A stretch of DNA of 64,000 nt from CBDDFQ01 sp965227035 (GCA_965227035.1 OZ245724.1:1674001-1738000); one strand, 5' to 3'; positions 1 to 8,897 are shown, counted from the stretch's first letter. The notes: generated from the letters alone by a model not told the origin. A program made the numbers and translations.

Positions 1-455
1 GAATTCCACGGCGAGATGACTGCTGCCACGCCAGACGCGTGGTGGTATTCAACGGCGTACTCCTTATCGTCATCCCGAAGCACGGTGGGCTCGACCTTCT
101 GGGTTGCGTAGGCTTCCATGTTGATCGCCGAACGCAAAACTTCCACGCGGGACTCGACCAGTGGCTTGCCCTGCTCGCTCGTGAGCAGCTTGGCGAGCAT
201 TTCCGCGTTGTCACGCATGACTCCAGCGAGCTTCTTGAGATAAGAGCCGCGCTCTTCCCAGCTCAGATCGCGCCATGCCGGAAATGCCTTGCGAGCCGCA
301 GCGACCGCCGCATTGAGCTGATCCTTGGTGGCGTCTGGCGCGATTGCGAACACCTTTCCGGTGCTGGGATTGATCACCTCGAAGGTCTTCGGGCTGGTTT
401 CGCTTTTGCCACCGATGGTCTGCGTGAAACCGTCGATCAGCTTGGTATCCGTCAT
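1..455 (-). CDS. Aldehyde dehydrogenase, N-terminal part (cut by window edge)
   Basis: NAD(P)-dependent aldehyde dehydrogenases oxidise aldehydes to carboxylic acids. Only the first 151 codons are inside the window. The translation begins MTDTKLIDGF and carries the family's N-terminal pattern: the stretch VINPSTGKVFA, then AVAAARKAFPAW, the RG-x-L-like helix and LLTSEQGKPL, ending in SGVAAVISPWN, which leads into the cofactor-binding region. The catalytic Cys and Glu lie outside the window. The ATG at 455 is preceded by a GGAG at a normal distance, so the start is well supported. Substrate cannot be told from this part. The gene is divergent from the flavin monooxygenase at 658, so the two may share a control region. 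Confidence 0.9.
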   Translation of the reverse strand, partial: MTDTKLIDGFTQTIGGKSETSPKTFEVINPSTGKVFAIAPDATKDQLNAAVAAARKAFPAWRDLSWEERGSYLKKLAGVMRDNAEMLAKLLTSEQGKPLVESRVEVLRSAINMEAYATQKVEPTVLRDDDKEYAVEYHHASGVAAVISPWN

Positions 456-510
456 GTCGATTACTCCAGGAATGCTAAGAAAAAGAGGAAGAGAAGAGAG
501 AGAAGTAAGG
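456..510 (-). promoter_or_regulatory. Polypyrimidine leader of the aldehyde dehydrogenase
   Basis: Positions 477-506 are 30 consecutive purines on the plus strand, so the minus-strand leader is a polypyrimidine tract ahead of the GGAG and ATG. A closely similar arrangement occurs upstream of the sulfate-binding protein at 35621 (positions 35622-35660), including the shared stretch ATGCTNAGAAAA on the plus strand. Function unknown; it may be low-complexity coincidence. Confidence 0.3.
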
Positions 511-657
511 GGGAAATCCTAAATATATTTAAACACGTTCTCACAACATTCAGCTTCCACGGGGCCATCACAAGGAATCCAAGTTCGGCGTAAATTCCAA
601 CAACCGTCGTCGGGCGCCAAAACCCCGAATCCACCCCGAGCCCACCGCGAGACCATC

Positions 658-2013
658 TTGAGCCACACCGATCCATCCCCTACGACGCCTCACAAACGCC
701 AACTCAAGCTCGGTGCTTTCATGCGACCGGTGAGCATCCATACCGGCGCATGGCGTTGGCCCGGCGCCTGGCCGGATGCCAATTTCAATTTCGCCCATTT
801 GAAGTCGCTCATCCAGACGCTTGAGCGCGGCAAGTTCGACGCTTTTTTCATGGCCGACCATCTGGCCGTGCTGAACATGCCCGAACAGGCCCTCAAGCGC
901 AGTCACACCACCACGTCGTTCGATCCGCTCACACTTCTTCCCGCATTAGCAGCGGTCACGGAACACATCGGCCTGGTCGCGACCGCCAGCACCACCTACA
1001 ACGAGCCGTATCACGTCGCGCGCAAGTTCGCGTCGCTCGATCACATCAGCGGCGGTCGCGCGGGCTGGAATCTGGTGACCTCCGCAAATCCTCGAGAGGC
1101 GCTGAACTTCAGCCGCGAGGAGCATCTCGAGCACGGCGAGCGCTACGAACGCGCCCGCGAGTTCTTCGATGTCGTGACTGGCCTGTGGGACACCTGGGCC
1201 GACGATGCGCTGATCGCCGATGTCGAGTCAGGCATTTACGTCGATCCGAAGCGCTTCAAGACACTCGATCACAAGGGAGAAAATTTTCAGGTGCGCGGGC
1301 CGCTGAACATTGCGAGGCCTGTACAGGGATGGCCAGTGATCGTGCAGGCTGGCGCGTCCGAGGCTGGCCGCAACATCGCATCCGAGACGGCAGAAGTCGT
1401 ATTTACCAGCCAGCGCACCCTGGCCGACGGCCAGGCGTTCTACGCCGACGTCAAGGCGCGAACCGCAAAGGCCGGGCGCAATCCGGATCATTTGCTCATT
1501 CTTCCGGGCGCCTTCGTCCTGGTCGGAAGCACCGTCGAAGAGGCCAAGGCGAAGAAAGCCAAGCTCGATTCGCTGGTGCATCCGGACAGCGGCATCGCGT
1601 CACTGTCGGTCATGTTGGGCACCGACGTGTCCAGCTTCGATCTGGACAAGCCGCTTCCCGAAATTCCGGAGAGCAACGCCAGCAAAAGCGGGCGGCTAAA
1701 GATCATCGAAATGGGCAAACGCGACAACCTGACGGTGCGGCAGTTGGCTCAGATCGTCGGCGGCAGCTTCGGGACCTTGGAGTTCATCGGAACCCCTCAA
1801 ACCATTGCCGATGAAATGCAGCAGTGGCTGGAAGAACGCGGAAGCGACGGCTTCAACATCATGTTTCCGTACCTGCCCCAGGGAGTCGATGAATTTGTCG
1901 ATCTGGTGGTGCCGGAGCTGCAGCGTCGTGGAATTTTCAGAACCGAGTACGAAGGTAAAACGCTCCGCGAGAACCTCGGCCTGCCGCGTCCTACAAACAA
2001 GAATTTCGTTTAA
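658..2013 (+). CDS. NtaA/SnaA/DszA-family FMN-dependent monooxygenase (LLM class)
   Basis: A 451-residue member of the bacterial-luciferase-like group 2 that uses FMNH2 from a partner reductase to oxidise small organic compounds; relatives act on aminocarboxylate chelators, dibenzothiophene sulfone and similar substrates. Visible family features are LGAFMRPVSIHTGAWRWPGA near residue 20, the block FDAFFMADHLAVL, TEHIGLVATASTTYNEPYH, GRAGWNLVTSANP and VIVQAGASEAGRNIA. Length matches the family. The start used is TTG at 658; the next ATG at 721 would cut into the conserved first strand. It is followed after 80 bp by a Bug binding protein on the same strand, suggesting a small uptake/oxidation unit. 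The substrate is unknown, though the sulfur-rich setting makes an organosulfur compound possible. Confidence 0.9.
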   Translation: MSHTDPSPTTPHKRQLKLGAFMRPVSIHTGAWRWPGAWPDANFNFAHLKSLIQTLERGKFDAFFMADHLAVLNMPEQALKRSHTTTSFDPLTLLPALAAVTEHIGLVATASTTYNEPYHVARKFASLDHISGGRAGWNLVTSANPREALNFSREEHLEHGERYERAREFFDVVTGLWDTWADDALIADVESGIYVDPKRFKTLDHKGENFQVRGPLNIARPVQGWPVIVQAGASEAGRNIASETAEVVFTSQRTLADGQAFYADVKARTAKAGRNPDHLLILPGAFVLVGSTVEEAKAKKAKLDSLVHPDSGIASLSVMLGTDVSSFDLDKPLPEIPESNASKSGRLKIIEMGKRDNLTVRQLAQIVGGSFGTLEFIGTPQTIADEMQQWLEERGSDGFNIMFPYLPQGVDEFVDLVVPELQRRGIFRTEYEGKTLRENLGLPRPTNKNFV

Positions 2014-2093
2014 AAATCAATGGTTTAGGAAGGTCTAGCAAAGTTCTAATGCTCGATCGGACATAAGCACACGACAAAATCTTCGTTTGAGAT

Positions 2094-3185
2094 ATGAGAG
2101 CGGCTGGCAACAATCGCCAGATGAAATTCCTGCCGCTTTCGTCGCTCTCTTTCAAAGACGCATCCGCCATTGCGGTTCAATCGCGAGTGCTGCGCACTCT
2201 TCGCTCGCCGACTTTCCTGCGCGACGCTTCGGTCGGACTTTTCGTCTTCGCCCTCTGCGCGGTGGCATTTGCGCAAGGCGGCGGCCAGTCGTTCCCGTTA
2301 AAGCCTGTGCATCTCGTGGTGCATAACAACGCAGCCAGCGCTCCAGACATCCTCGCTCGCCAGATCGGCGCAAAGCTCACCGATATCTGGAAGCAGCCAG
2401 TAGTGGTCGACAACAAGGGCGGAGGCGCCGGAATCGTCGGCACCGACTACGTGGTGAAGTCGCCTGCCGACGGCTACAACCTGCTGGTTGCCAGCGACGG
2501 GCCGATGACGATTCTTCCGAGCTTCAACAACGGCCTCCCCTACAACGTGAAGAAAGATCTTGTGCCGGTGGTGTCGCTGGGCGAGATCGACTTCGTGCTC
2601 GTCGCAAATCCCAAAACCGGATTCAAGACACTCAAGGACTTCGTGAGCGCAGCTAAAGCAAATCCCGGCAAGTACAACTTCGCATCTGCAGGCAACGGCA
2701 GCGCGCAGCAGATTGCAATGGAAGTGCTCAAACAAAACGCGGGCTTTTACCTGACGCACATCCCCTACAGCGGTGGCCCGGCCGGATTGAACGGCGTAAT
2801 GGCCGGCGATGTAGATGTGATGTTCATCGCATTGGCGCCGGCAATCGCGCAGATTCAGGCAGGTCGACTCGTCGCGCTAGGCGTTTCGAGCGAATCGCGT
2901 ACCGCTCTTTTGCCCAACGTTCCTGCGATTGCCGAAACCTACAAAGGCTACCAAGCGGGAACCTGGTTCGGAATTTTTGCGCCCGCCGGAACGCCAAACG
3001 ATGCGGTCGAAAAAATCGGCGTTGACGTGAACCGGGTACTAGCAGACAACGCCTTGCGATCTTTCCTCGTGGCGCAAGGCATCAAGCCAACGGGATACTC
3101 AGGTGCGCGATTCCAGCAGGTGCTGGATCGGGAAAGCGCCAAATATCTGGCGCTCTCGAAAGAAGTTCAGATTCGCACCGATTGA
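2094..3185 (+). CDS. Bug-family tricarboxylate-transporter substrate-binding protein
   Basis: Periplasmic binding proteins of the Bug (TctC) family capture carboxylates or related small molecules, and beta-proteobacteria carry many orphan copies without TctA/TctB permeases. The mature part begins near PLKPVHLVVHNNAASAPDILARQIG, followed by VVDNKGGGAGIVGTDYV and the typical NFASAGNGSAQQIAME and HIPYSGGPAGLNGVMAGDVD blocks. A hydrophobic segment (SVGLFVFALCAVAFAQ) is a Sec signal with an unusually long basic N-region. In-frame ATGs at 2094 and 2121 are both possible and neither has a clear Shine-Dalgarno. No permease gene is adjacent. Its place behind the flavin monooxygenase suggests a shared substrate, which is inference. 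Confidence 0.9.
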   Translation: MRAAGNNRQMKFLPLSSLSFKDASAIAVQSRVLRTLRSPTFLRDASVGLFVFALCAVAFAQGGGQSFPLKPVHLVVHNNAASAPDILARQIGAKLTDIWKQPVVVDNKGGGAGIVGTDYVVKSPADGYNLLVASDGPMTILPSFNNGLPYNVKKDLVPVVSLGEIDFVLVANPKTGFKTLKDFVSAAKANPGKYNFASAGNGSAQQIAMEVLKQNAGFYLTHIPYSGGPAGLNGVMAGDVDVMFIALAPAIAQIQAGRLVALGVSSESRTALLPNVPAIAETYKGYQAGTWFGIFAPAGTPNDAVEKIGVDVNRVLADNALRSFLVAQGIKPTGYSGARFQQVLDRESAKYLALSKEVQIRTD

Positions 3186-3222
3186 CGTTGCAGGCGCGGC
3201 TGAAGACGTCTGAAGCTGCGCA

Positions 3223-3534
3223 CTACACGCCCAGCATCTGCCGGCCCTCGGGCGCGAGCAGATCGTGCGTCTCCGGATGCTTGCGCATATACGCGTCGAA
3301 GAATTCGCACTGAGGGATCACCTTCAAATTTCGGGTACGGGCGGCGTCGAGTCCGGCGGTTACCAGCTTGGTCGCCAACCCTCTTCCCTGAAGATCCGGC
3401 GGCACACCGGTATGGGTGAACCGGATCGTCGATCCGTTCAACTCGTAAACCGCTTCGGCAACGCTATTGCCGATGAGAATTTCGAATCGTGATTTGGCCG
3501 GGTTGTCCTGTACTGTCACCTGCGCTTCGCTCAT
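3223..3534 (-). CDS. Small GNAT-like N-acetyltransferase (YjdJ type)
   Basis: A 103-residue protein of the small GNAT-related family, a minimal acetyl-CoA binding fold. The core shows AVYELNGSTIRFTHTGVP, then the acetyl-CoA loop LQGRGLATKLV with the Q/R-x-x-G-x-G/A pattern, and a C-terminal IPQCEFFDAYMRKHPE, the usual signature ending in this family. The start at 3534 is chosen because GGAG sits eight bases upstream; an in-frame ATG at 3546 would add four residues. The acceptor substrate is unknown. The next gene upstream is the MerR regulator at 3588-4034, transcribed in the same direction, so the two could be read together. Confidence 0.88.
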   Translation of the reverse strand: MSEAQVTVQDNPAKSRFEILIGNSVAEAVYELNGSTIRFTHTGVPPDLQGRGLATKLVTAGLDAARTRNLKVIPQCEFFDAYMRKHPETHDLLAPEGRQMLGV

Positions 3535-3587
3535 TGGTCGCTCCATTGATATTTGGATTTTAAAAAAAGTTTTGTGTGTGTTCGGTT

Positions 3588-4034
3588 TTACCGATGCGCG
3601 CCGTGCACATGCGCGCGGGCTTGTCTGGAACGCGCTGGAACGATGTCGGTGGCCAGCTCTTTGAGAATGCCGCAGTTGTCGGTCGACGATGTGTGGGCGC
3701 ATTCGCTGCGCAACGCCGACAGCTGCTTTTGCAAGGCTTTCAGCTCAGCAATACGCTGGGTCACATGACCGATATGTTCGTCGAGCAGCGTGTTCACGCC
3801 GTCGCAATCCTGGCCCGGTGAATCGCGGTAATTCAGCAGCACCCGAATTTCGCCCAAGGCCATGTCGAGCGATCGGCAGTGACGAATGAAGACGAGCCGA
3901 TCGGCGTGCGTCTGTTCGTATTGGCGGTAGTTCGATGCTGTGCGTGGCGCAGCGGGCAAGAGGTTTTCTCGCTCGTAGTAGCGGATGGTTTCTATCGAGG
4001 TGCCGGTCACGGCTGCGAGTTCACCGATCTTCAT
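3588..4034 (-). CDS. cadR: MerR-family Cd(II)/Pb(II)-responsive regulator (CadR/PbrR type)
   Basis: A 148-residue metal-sensing activator. Residues 1-70 are a MerR winged helix: MKIGELAAVTG, ETIRYYERENLLP, NYRQYEQTHADRLVFIRHCR. A dimerisation helix follows. Cysteines that match CadR/PbrR ligands are present: one in the GQDCDGVNTLLDEHI segment and a pair near the C-terminus (ECAHTSSTDNCGI). Divergent transcription from the metal ATPase at 4094 and a MerR-type promoter between them indicate that it activates the exporter when Cd, Pb or Zn is bound. The exact metal specificity cannot be read from sequence. Confidence 0.92.
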   Translation of the reverse strand: MKIGELAAVTGTSIETIRYYERENLLPAAPRTASNYRQYEQTHADRLVFIRHCRSLDMALGEIRVLLNYRDSPGQDCDGVNTLLDEHIGHVTQRIAELKALQKQLSALRSECAHTSSTDNCGILKELATDIVPARSRQARAHVHGAHR

Positions 4035-4056
4035 TTGAATCTCCCGGAAACATCGG

Positions 4057-4087
4057 TTGACTCTATACCCGCTACAGGGTTTCAAAT
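4057..4087 (+). promoter_or_regulatory. MerR-type promoter with 19-bp spacer for the metal ATPase
   Basis: A -35 element TTGACT (4057-4062) and a -10 element TCAAAT (4082-4087) are separated by exactly 19 bp, the overlong spacing that MerR-family activators correct by DNA distortion. The spacer CTATACCCGCTACAGGGTT contains the imperfect dyad (ACCC...GGGT) expected for a CadR/PbrR operator. The -10 lies only six bases before the ATPase start codon. Confidence 0.8.
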
Positions 4088-4093
4088 GAGGCC

Positions 4094-6184
4094 ATGACTG
4101 AAAAGACCGCAAGTTCTGGGGGCATCCCGTCCCAGCCGCTCGATACCAAACGCGCATCGAGAAAAGCACCTCCAATCGCAAGCTGCTGCGCGGACGACCA
4201 ATGCGGGACACCTGCCGCGAAGTCGCCGCATCCACACGCCGAACACGCTGAGCATGCCGGACACGATCATGACCACCCTGACGAGCACGGTCATGATCAC
4301 GACCATGAACATGGCGCCGAAACCGGCATAGCTCGACTGTCCATCGCGCTCGCTCTGGCACTGGTCGCCGAAGTGCTCCACCTGATGTTTGCCGATGCAC
4401 CGTTTGCAAAAGGAGCCGGCCTCGTCGTCGCGGCCATCGCTATCTGGCTATCCGGATTCGAGACCTACAAAAACGGCCTGTCGTCGCTGAGCAGAGGCAA
4501 GCTGAACATCAACGCGCTGATGAGTGTGGCCGTCACCGGCGCATTCGTGATCGGGCAATGGCCCGAGGCAGCCATGGTGATGGCGCTGTACGCGTTCGCA
4601 GAACTCATCGAGGGCAAGGCTGCCGAGAGGGCACGCAACTCGATTCAAGGCCTCGTATCGCTCGCGCCGGAAGAAGCGCTGGTCAGGCAAGCCGATGGCG
4701 CCTGGAAGACGATTGCATCGAGCGAAGTAAAGATCGACGACCTTATCCGCATCAAGCCGGGTGAACGTGTTGCGCTCGACGGAGTCGTGAGTTCGGGATC
4801 GACAGCGATCAATCAGGCGCCTGTCACCGGAGAGAGTCTGCCGGTAGACAAGACAGTTGGCGATGCCGTGTATGCCGGCACGATCAACGACACCGGCGAG
4901 ATCGAGGTTCGCGTCACCGCAGAAGCCAACGACACGACGCTTGCGCGAATCATTCATGCGGTAGAAGAGGCGCAATCGACCCGCGCGCCTACCCAGAAAT
5001 TCATCGACAAGTTCGCCTCGATCTACACGCCGAGCGTGTTCGTGTTCGCGCTGCTGATTGCAATCGGATTGCCGCTGGTGTTCGGTTTCACCTGGCTCGA
5101 CGCGATCTATAAGGCGCTGGTGATGCTGGTCGTGGCTTGCCCCTGCGCGCTGGTGATTTCGACGCCAGTCACAGTGGTGAGTGCGCTGGCAGCGGCGGCT
5201 AAGCGCGGCATTCTCATCAAGGGCGGCGTGTATCTGGAAGGCGCTCGCAAACTGCGCGCCATTGCGCTGGACAAGACCGGCACCATTACCGAGGGCAAAC
5301 CGAAGCTGGTCGAGTGGAAGGCGCTCGATGAAACCGCTGGCGATCGAATCGAGACCTTGGCTAAAAGTCTTTCCAGCCGCTCAGACCACCCGGTATCGAT
5401 TGCCATATCCAAAGGCCTGGAAGTTCAGGGCGTCGAAGTGACCGACTTCGAGGCGCTGCCGGGTCGGGGTGTTCAGGGCACTGTCGAGGGCGAGGTCTAT
5501 GCGCTGGCAAATCATCGCCTTGCCGTCGAGAAGAATTTTTCCAGCGCCGAACTTGAATCAGCGCTTTCTGCGCAGGAGTCTCGGGGTCGCTCTGTCACGC
5601 TGCTGATCGGGTCGAGCCAGGTGCTCGCATGGTTTGCCGTGGCGGACACGATCAAGCAGTCCTCGCGTGAAGCCGTATCGCAGTTGAAGGCTCTCGGTGT
5701 TCACGCAGTCATGTTGACCGGAGACAACGCAGCTGCCGCAAACACCATCGCGTCGGAGGCTGGCGTTGCGGAAGTACAAGGCAACCTGCTGCCGCAAGAC
5801 AAGCTGTCCGCCATCAAATCGCTGCAACAGAAATACGGCGACATCGGCATGACCGGTGACGGGATTAACGACGCGCCTGCACTTGCGCAATCGAACATCG
5901 GCTTTGCGATGGGGGGCGCGGGCACCGACACCGCGATGGAGGCAGCCGACATCGTCATCATGAATGACGATCTGCGCCGAATCCCAGAGACGATTCGGCT
6001 GTCGAAAAAGGCTCACTCGGTTCTCTGGCAGAACATCACGGTCGCGCTGGGAATCAAGCTGGTGTTCATGGTGCTCGCGTTGACGGGTTCGGCGACCATG
6101 TGGATGGCAGTGTTCGCGGACATGGGTGCCACCCTGTTAGTCGTCGCGAACGGTCTGCGGCTTATGAAAGGCGTCGCTAAATAG
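4094..6184 (+). CDS. cadA: P1B-type Zn/Cd/Pb-exporting ATPase
   Basis: A 696-residue inner-membrane ATPase that pumps divalent soft metals out of the cytoplasm. All P-type landmarks are visible: TGES in the actuator domain, the metal-transport motif CPC (VVACPCALVIST), the phosphorylation site DKTGTIT, the HP motif (SDHPVSIAI) and GDGINDAPAL. There is no ferredoxin-like GMTCxxC metal domain. Instead the N-terminus has SCCADDQC, then a long His/Asp-rich stretch, both plausible metal ligands. This layout fits the P1B-2 group. The gene is divergent from the MerR-type regulator. The predicted transcription start falls on or next to the ATG, suggesting a leaderless mRNA. Confidence 0.95.
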   Translation: MTEKTASSGGIPSQPLDTKRASRKAPPIASCCADDQCGTPAAKSPHPHAEHAEHAGHDHDHPDEHGHDHDHEHGAETGIARLSIALALALVAEVLHLMFADAPFAKGAGLVVAAIAIWLSGFETYKNGLSSLSRGKLNINALMSVAVTGAFVIGQWPEAAMVMALYAFAELIEGKAAERARNSIQGLVSLAPEEALVRQADGAWKTIASSEVKIDDLIRIKPGERVALDGVVSSGSTAINQAPVTGESLPVDKTVGDAVYAGTINDTGEIEVRVTAEANDTTLARIIHAVEEAQSTRAPTQKFIDKFASIYTPSVFVFALLIAIGLPLVFGFTWLDAIYKALVMLVVACPCALVISTPVTVVSALAAAAKRGILIKGGVYLEGARKLRAIALDKTGTITEGKPKLVEWKALDETAGDRIETLAKSLSSRSDHPVSIAISKGLEVQGVEVTDFEALPGRGVQGTVEGEVYALANHRLAVEKNFSSAELESALSAQESRGRSVTLLIGSSQVLAWFAVADTIKQSSREAVSQLKALGVHAVMLTGDNAAAANTIASEAGVAEVQGNLLPQDKLSAIKSLQQKYGDIGMTGDGINDAPALAQSNIGFAMGGAGTDTAMEAADIVIMNDDLRRIPETIRLSKKAHSVLWQNITVALGIKLVFMVLALTGSATMWMAVFADMGATLLVVANGLRLMKGVAK

Positions 6185-6286
6185 AGGGCCGTGGAGCGTT
6201 TGAAGGACAAGTCCTACGAGTGCTTTGCGCTATGGCCGAATCGCTTGTCGAATCACGGTTTTATGGTGAGCGAAAAGGAGCTTGTC

Positions 6287-6493
6287 ATGGAAACCCGCGA
6301 TCAGATCATTCAATCAATCAAGGACGATTTCACTGCTTGGGAAGCTGCCCGTAAAGCCTATGAGCGGGATCAGCAAGAGCAGCAAGTCGGAAAACCGGTG
6401 GATGCCGATCTTGCCAAGGACAACGTCGAAATAATGGACAGGTTGTCTAAAACCTGGGCTGGCAAATTGCGTTCATTGCTGGGCAAAAACTAG
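6287..6493 (+). CDS. Small conserved-looking hypothetical protein
   Basis: A 68-residue, charged, probably helical protein (METRDQIIQS...SLLGKN). I do not recognise a family. The start at 6287 is supported by AAGGAG six bases upstream; an ATG at 6263 has no such site. It has no signal peptide or membrane segment. It lies about 100 bp after the metal ATPase on the same strand, so it may be co-transcribed with it. Its stop codon overlaps the stop codon of the convergent gene at 6490 by three bases. Confidence 0.6.
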   Translation: METRDQIIQSIKDDFTAWEAARKAYERDQQEQQVGKPVDADLAKDNVEIMDRLSKTWAGKLRSLLGKN

Positions 6494-7113
6494 GCGGGCG
6501 CAATTCTCTGCCTGGTCAGCGTAAGGTAGGCGTCGCGAGTTTCGGGCGACACCGACTCGATCAACTGCTCGTACCGAGTTTGATGGCGAAGCATCATGCG
6601 AGCCGATGCAACGCCTTTCGACCGGCAAAACCAGTGACAGGTGTGCTGCATCAAAAACAGTTCAGCCGACATGACGAATGCGCGGTCACGTTGCGACTGG
6701 GTTTCATCATCCTGAGCCGCTCTCCGTATTCCTTCGGCATGAATCGCAAATGCTTTTCTCGCATCGAATGTCGCGGTCGGGAAAAGCCGGGCCGCGTAGG
6801 GTATCGGAACGCTAAGCAAGGTGATCCGCGTGTCTACTTCGGGCGCTTTCGCGAACTCGCTTGCGAAACGGTCGAATTGCCCGTTCAAGTCCGCTTCTGC
6901 CGAACTCAGCAAACCGAATATCTGGTCACGCCGCACAGGATCGCTCTCTCCTAACGCCCGCAGATACCCTTGGGTGAGCGTCTCCATGAGCTTTTCGATC
7001 CGGTAGTTTTCGAGATATCGCGACAGAAATACGATCCGGCTCTTTTGATCGTTGCGCTTGAGCGTGTACACGACAAGAAACGCCGCGATAGCGGTCAGGA
7101 AGAACAGTTGCAT
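6490..7113 (-). CDS. Hypothetical membrane-anchored protein
   Basis: A 207-residue protein with one N-terminal membrane segment (FFLTAIAAFLVVYTL) followed by a soluble, mainly helical region rich in Arg, Glu and Ala. It contains the motif LMQHTCHWFCRSKG near residue 160, whose His/Cys pair could bind metal or a cofactor, though that is a guess. No family recognised. It is convergent with the small gene at 6287, and its own promoter should lie in 7114-7241. Confidence 0.7.
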   Translation of the reverse strand: MQLFFLTAIAAFLVVYTLKRNDQKSRIVFLSRYLENYRIEKLMETLTQGYLRALGESDPVRRDQIFGLLSSAEADLNGQFDRFASEFAKAPEVDTRITLLSVPIPYAARLFPTATFDARKAFAIHAEGIRRAAQDDETQSQRDRAFVMSAELFLMQHTCHWFCRSKGVASARMMLRHQTRYEQLIESVSPETRDAYLTLTRQRIAPA

Positions 7114-7241
7114 TTCACAAGTGTAGACGGGTAATTTCGGGACGCGTTTTTCACTTCCGTCTGGCAGGCTGCTCTATATTTGCAAGGCGCAGGCGTAAAC
7201 GCCAAAACTCAAACCTCAAATCTCGAATTCAAACAGGAGCA

Positions 7242-7649
7242 ATGATGGCCTCGAAAATGTTCGTCAACCTTCCGGTCAAAGATCTCAAAAAGTCGGTCGA
7301 TTTCTTCACCCATCTGGGCTACAAATTCAATCCGCAATTCACGAACGAGAATGCCACCTGCATGATCATCAGCGAAGAAAACTACGCGATGCTGTTGGTC
7401 GAGAGCTTCTTTTCCACGTTCACGCCGAAACCTATTTCTGACGCAAAAAAATCGACCGAATCATTGATCGCCCTGTCCTTCGACAGCAAGGAAGAGGTAA
7501 TCGAAATCGTCAAGAAGGCTGTCGAAGCCGGAGCGAAAACACTTACCGAACCGAAAGACATGGGATTCATGTACCAGCACGGTTATGAAGATCTGGACGG
7601 GCACATGTGGGAAGTGTTCTACATGGACCCGAAAGCGATTCAAGGCTGA
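7242..7649 (+). CDS. VOC-superfamily (glyoxalase-like) protein
   Basis: A 135-residue protein of the vicinal-oxygen-chelate fold. It shows the two beta-alpha-beta-beta-beta modules: VNLPVKDLKKSVDFFTHLGY at the start and, near the end, DLDGHMWEVFYMDP, the standard glyoxalase/lactoylglutathione-lyase ending whose Glu is usually a metal ligand. Members include glyoxalases, dioxygenases and resistance proteins, so the reaction is open. The start follows AGGAGC at a normal spacing; ATGs at 7242 and 7245 are both possible. It stands alone between a hypothetical gene and an exporter. Confidence 0.88.
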   Translation: MMASKMFVNLPVKDLKKSVDFFTHLGYKFNPQFTNENATCMIISEENYAMLLVESFFSTFTPKPISDAKKSTESLIALSFDSKEEVIEIVKKAVEAGAKTLTEPKDMGFMYQHGYEDLDGHMWEVFYMDPKAIQG

Positions 7650-7685
7650 GCGCGTAGCTCGAAAACATGTGGCGCGAGCTCCGCC

Positions 7686-8696
7686 TCAGGCTGTCGGGGG
7701 CGTGGGCAACGGCGTGTGTTCGACGGCTGCATGTTTGCGAACCGCCCAAGCGACTCCAACCATCAACAGCGCTATTGCCGCCCATTCAAGCGCGCGAGGC
7801 ATGCGCTGGTCGAATACGAAGCCGTACAGCAGCGCGAACAAGGTTTCGAACACGATGAGCTGGCCGGACAAAGTGACCGGCACGCTGCGACTTGCGATGT
7901 TCCAAAGATGATTGCCGATCAATGAAGCGCCTACCGAGACAGCGATGTTGACCATCCAGAAGCGTGTCCAATCCACCGGCAACGAAGCGCTACCCGTTTG
8001 TCCGTCCGCTGCGATGGCCTTCATGCCACTCCAAGAGTCGGTCGCGAACATCGCGATCGCGATGACGACGCAGATTGCGCCACTCGTCAGGCCGTACAGC
8101 GTTGCCCACTGCCCGCTGCTGAATTTGGAGTTCGCTTTCAGGTAGCGCGCATTGTCGACCGCGTACCAGCTCCAGCAAATCAGCGCCCCAGCTGCACAGA
8201 TCACACCTAAGCCTCGCTGTAGCGCGGTGACTGGAAACGCTTCGCCGCCTCCCGTATGCGAAGCGCCATGAGTAAACACGTCGATGTTGATGCACACGAT
8301 GCCGAGTACAACCAGACCAAGAGCGGGCGCCAGCGTTCGGAGCGATACCGCGCCATGATCGCGTCGGCCCATCAGAGTGACGACGACTGGCAGGACGCCA
8401 ATGATGAGTGATGTGGCCGAAACACCTGCGTGCTGAACGCCGTATGCCAGCAGCAGGTAGTAAACGATGTTGCCCGCCAGCGCTTGCCGGAGCATCGCCC
8501 TCAGATCGGTACGTTCGATGCGCCTCCAGGCACCGCGCATTTGCGGAATTGCAACGGCAATGGCGATGACACCGTAGGCGCCGTAACGGCCGACGACCAA
8601 CTCCAGGGGGGAAAACGAAGGCAATAGCCGCGGCGCTATAAAAACCAGTCCCCAGAACGCCCCGGCCAGTAGGCCGCACAAAATTCCTGTTTGCAT
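7686..8696 (-). CDS. EamA/DMT-family transporter
   Basis: A 336-residue inner-membrane protein of the drug/metabolite transporter superfamily with about ten hydrophobic segments arranged as two EamA repeats. The start reads GLLAGAFWGLVFIAPRLLP, the typical first helix, and VPVTLSGQLIVFETLFALLYGF is the usual second-repeat motif. Such proteins export amino acids or other metabolites; the substrate is not readable. It is transcribed toward the VOC gene and away from the small ORF at 8898, with a 200-bp control region between. Confidence 0.9.
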   Translation of the reverse strand: MQTGILCGLLAGAFWGLVFIAPRLLPSFSPLELVVGRYGAYGVIAIAVAIPQMRGAWRRIERTDLRAMLRQALAGNIVYYLLLAYGVQHAGVSATSLIIGVLPVVVTLMGRRDHGAVSLRTLAPALGLVVLGIVCINIDVFTHGASHTGGGEAFPVTALQRGLGVICAAGALICWSWYAVDNARYLKANSKFSSGQWATLYGLTSGAICVVIAIAMFATDSWSGMKAIAADGQTGSASLPVDWTRFWMVNIAVSVGASLIGNHLWNIASRSVPVTLSGQLIVFETLFALLYGFVFDQRMPRALEWAAIALLMVGVAWAVRKHAAVEHTPLPTPPTA

Positions 8697-8792
8697 GTGA
8701 TCCAGATTCTATTGGCGAGAGATATGTGGACTGGCGATGCCTCCCCCTGCCGGCGAGCGCCGTAAGAATCGTCCGACAAGTTAATGGCTGGC

Positions 8793-8857
8793 TTGCCGAT
8801 AACGCGTTACCGGGCGCATAACTAAAGTGCATTCAACGAATAAACCAGTCAACTGGT
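8793..8857 (+). promoter_or_regulatory. Candidate promoter with two dyads
   Basis: A possible -35 TTGCCG (8793-8798) and -10 CATAAC (8817-8822) have an 18-bp spacer that contains the perfect palindrome TAACGCGTTA (8800-8809). Further down, ACCAGT (8844-8849) and ACTGGT (8852-8857) form an inverted repeat with a two-base spacer. These could serve as operators for the small ORF at 8898 or for the divergent EamA gene. The promoter match is weak. Confidence 0.35.
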
Positions 8858-8897
8858 CTTCAATACAAATTGTCCTAAAACCTCTATCGGAGCCGCC

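Noticed and set aside
39..593. Plus-strand ORF of 184 codons at the left edge
   Set aside because: It is the antisense shadow of the aldehyde dehydrogenase, whose family motifs are clear on the minus strand.
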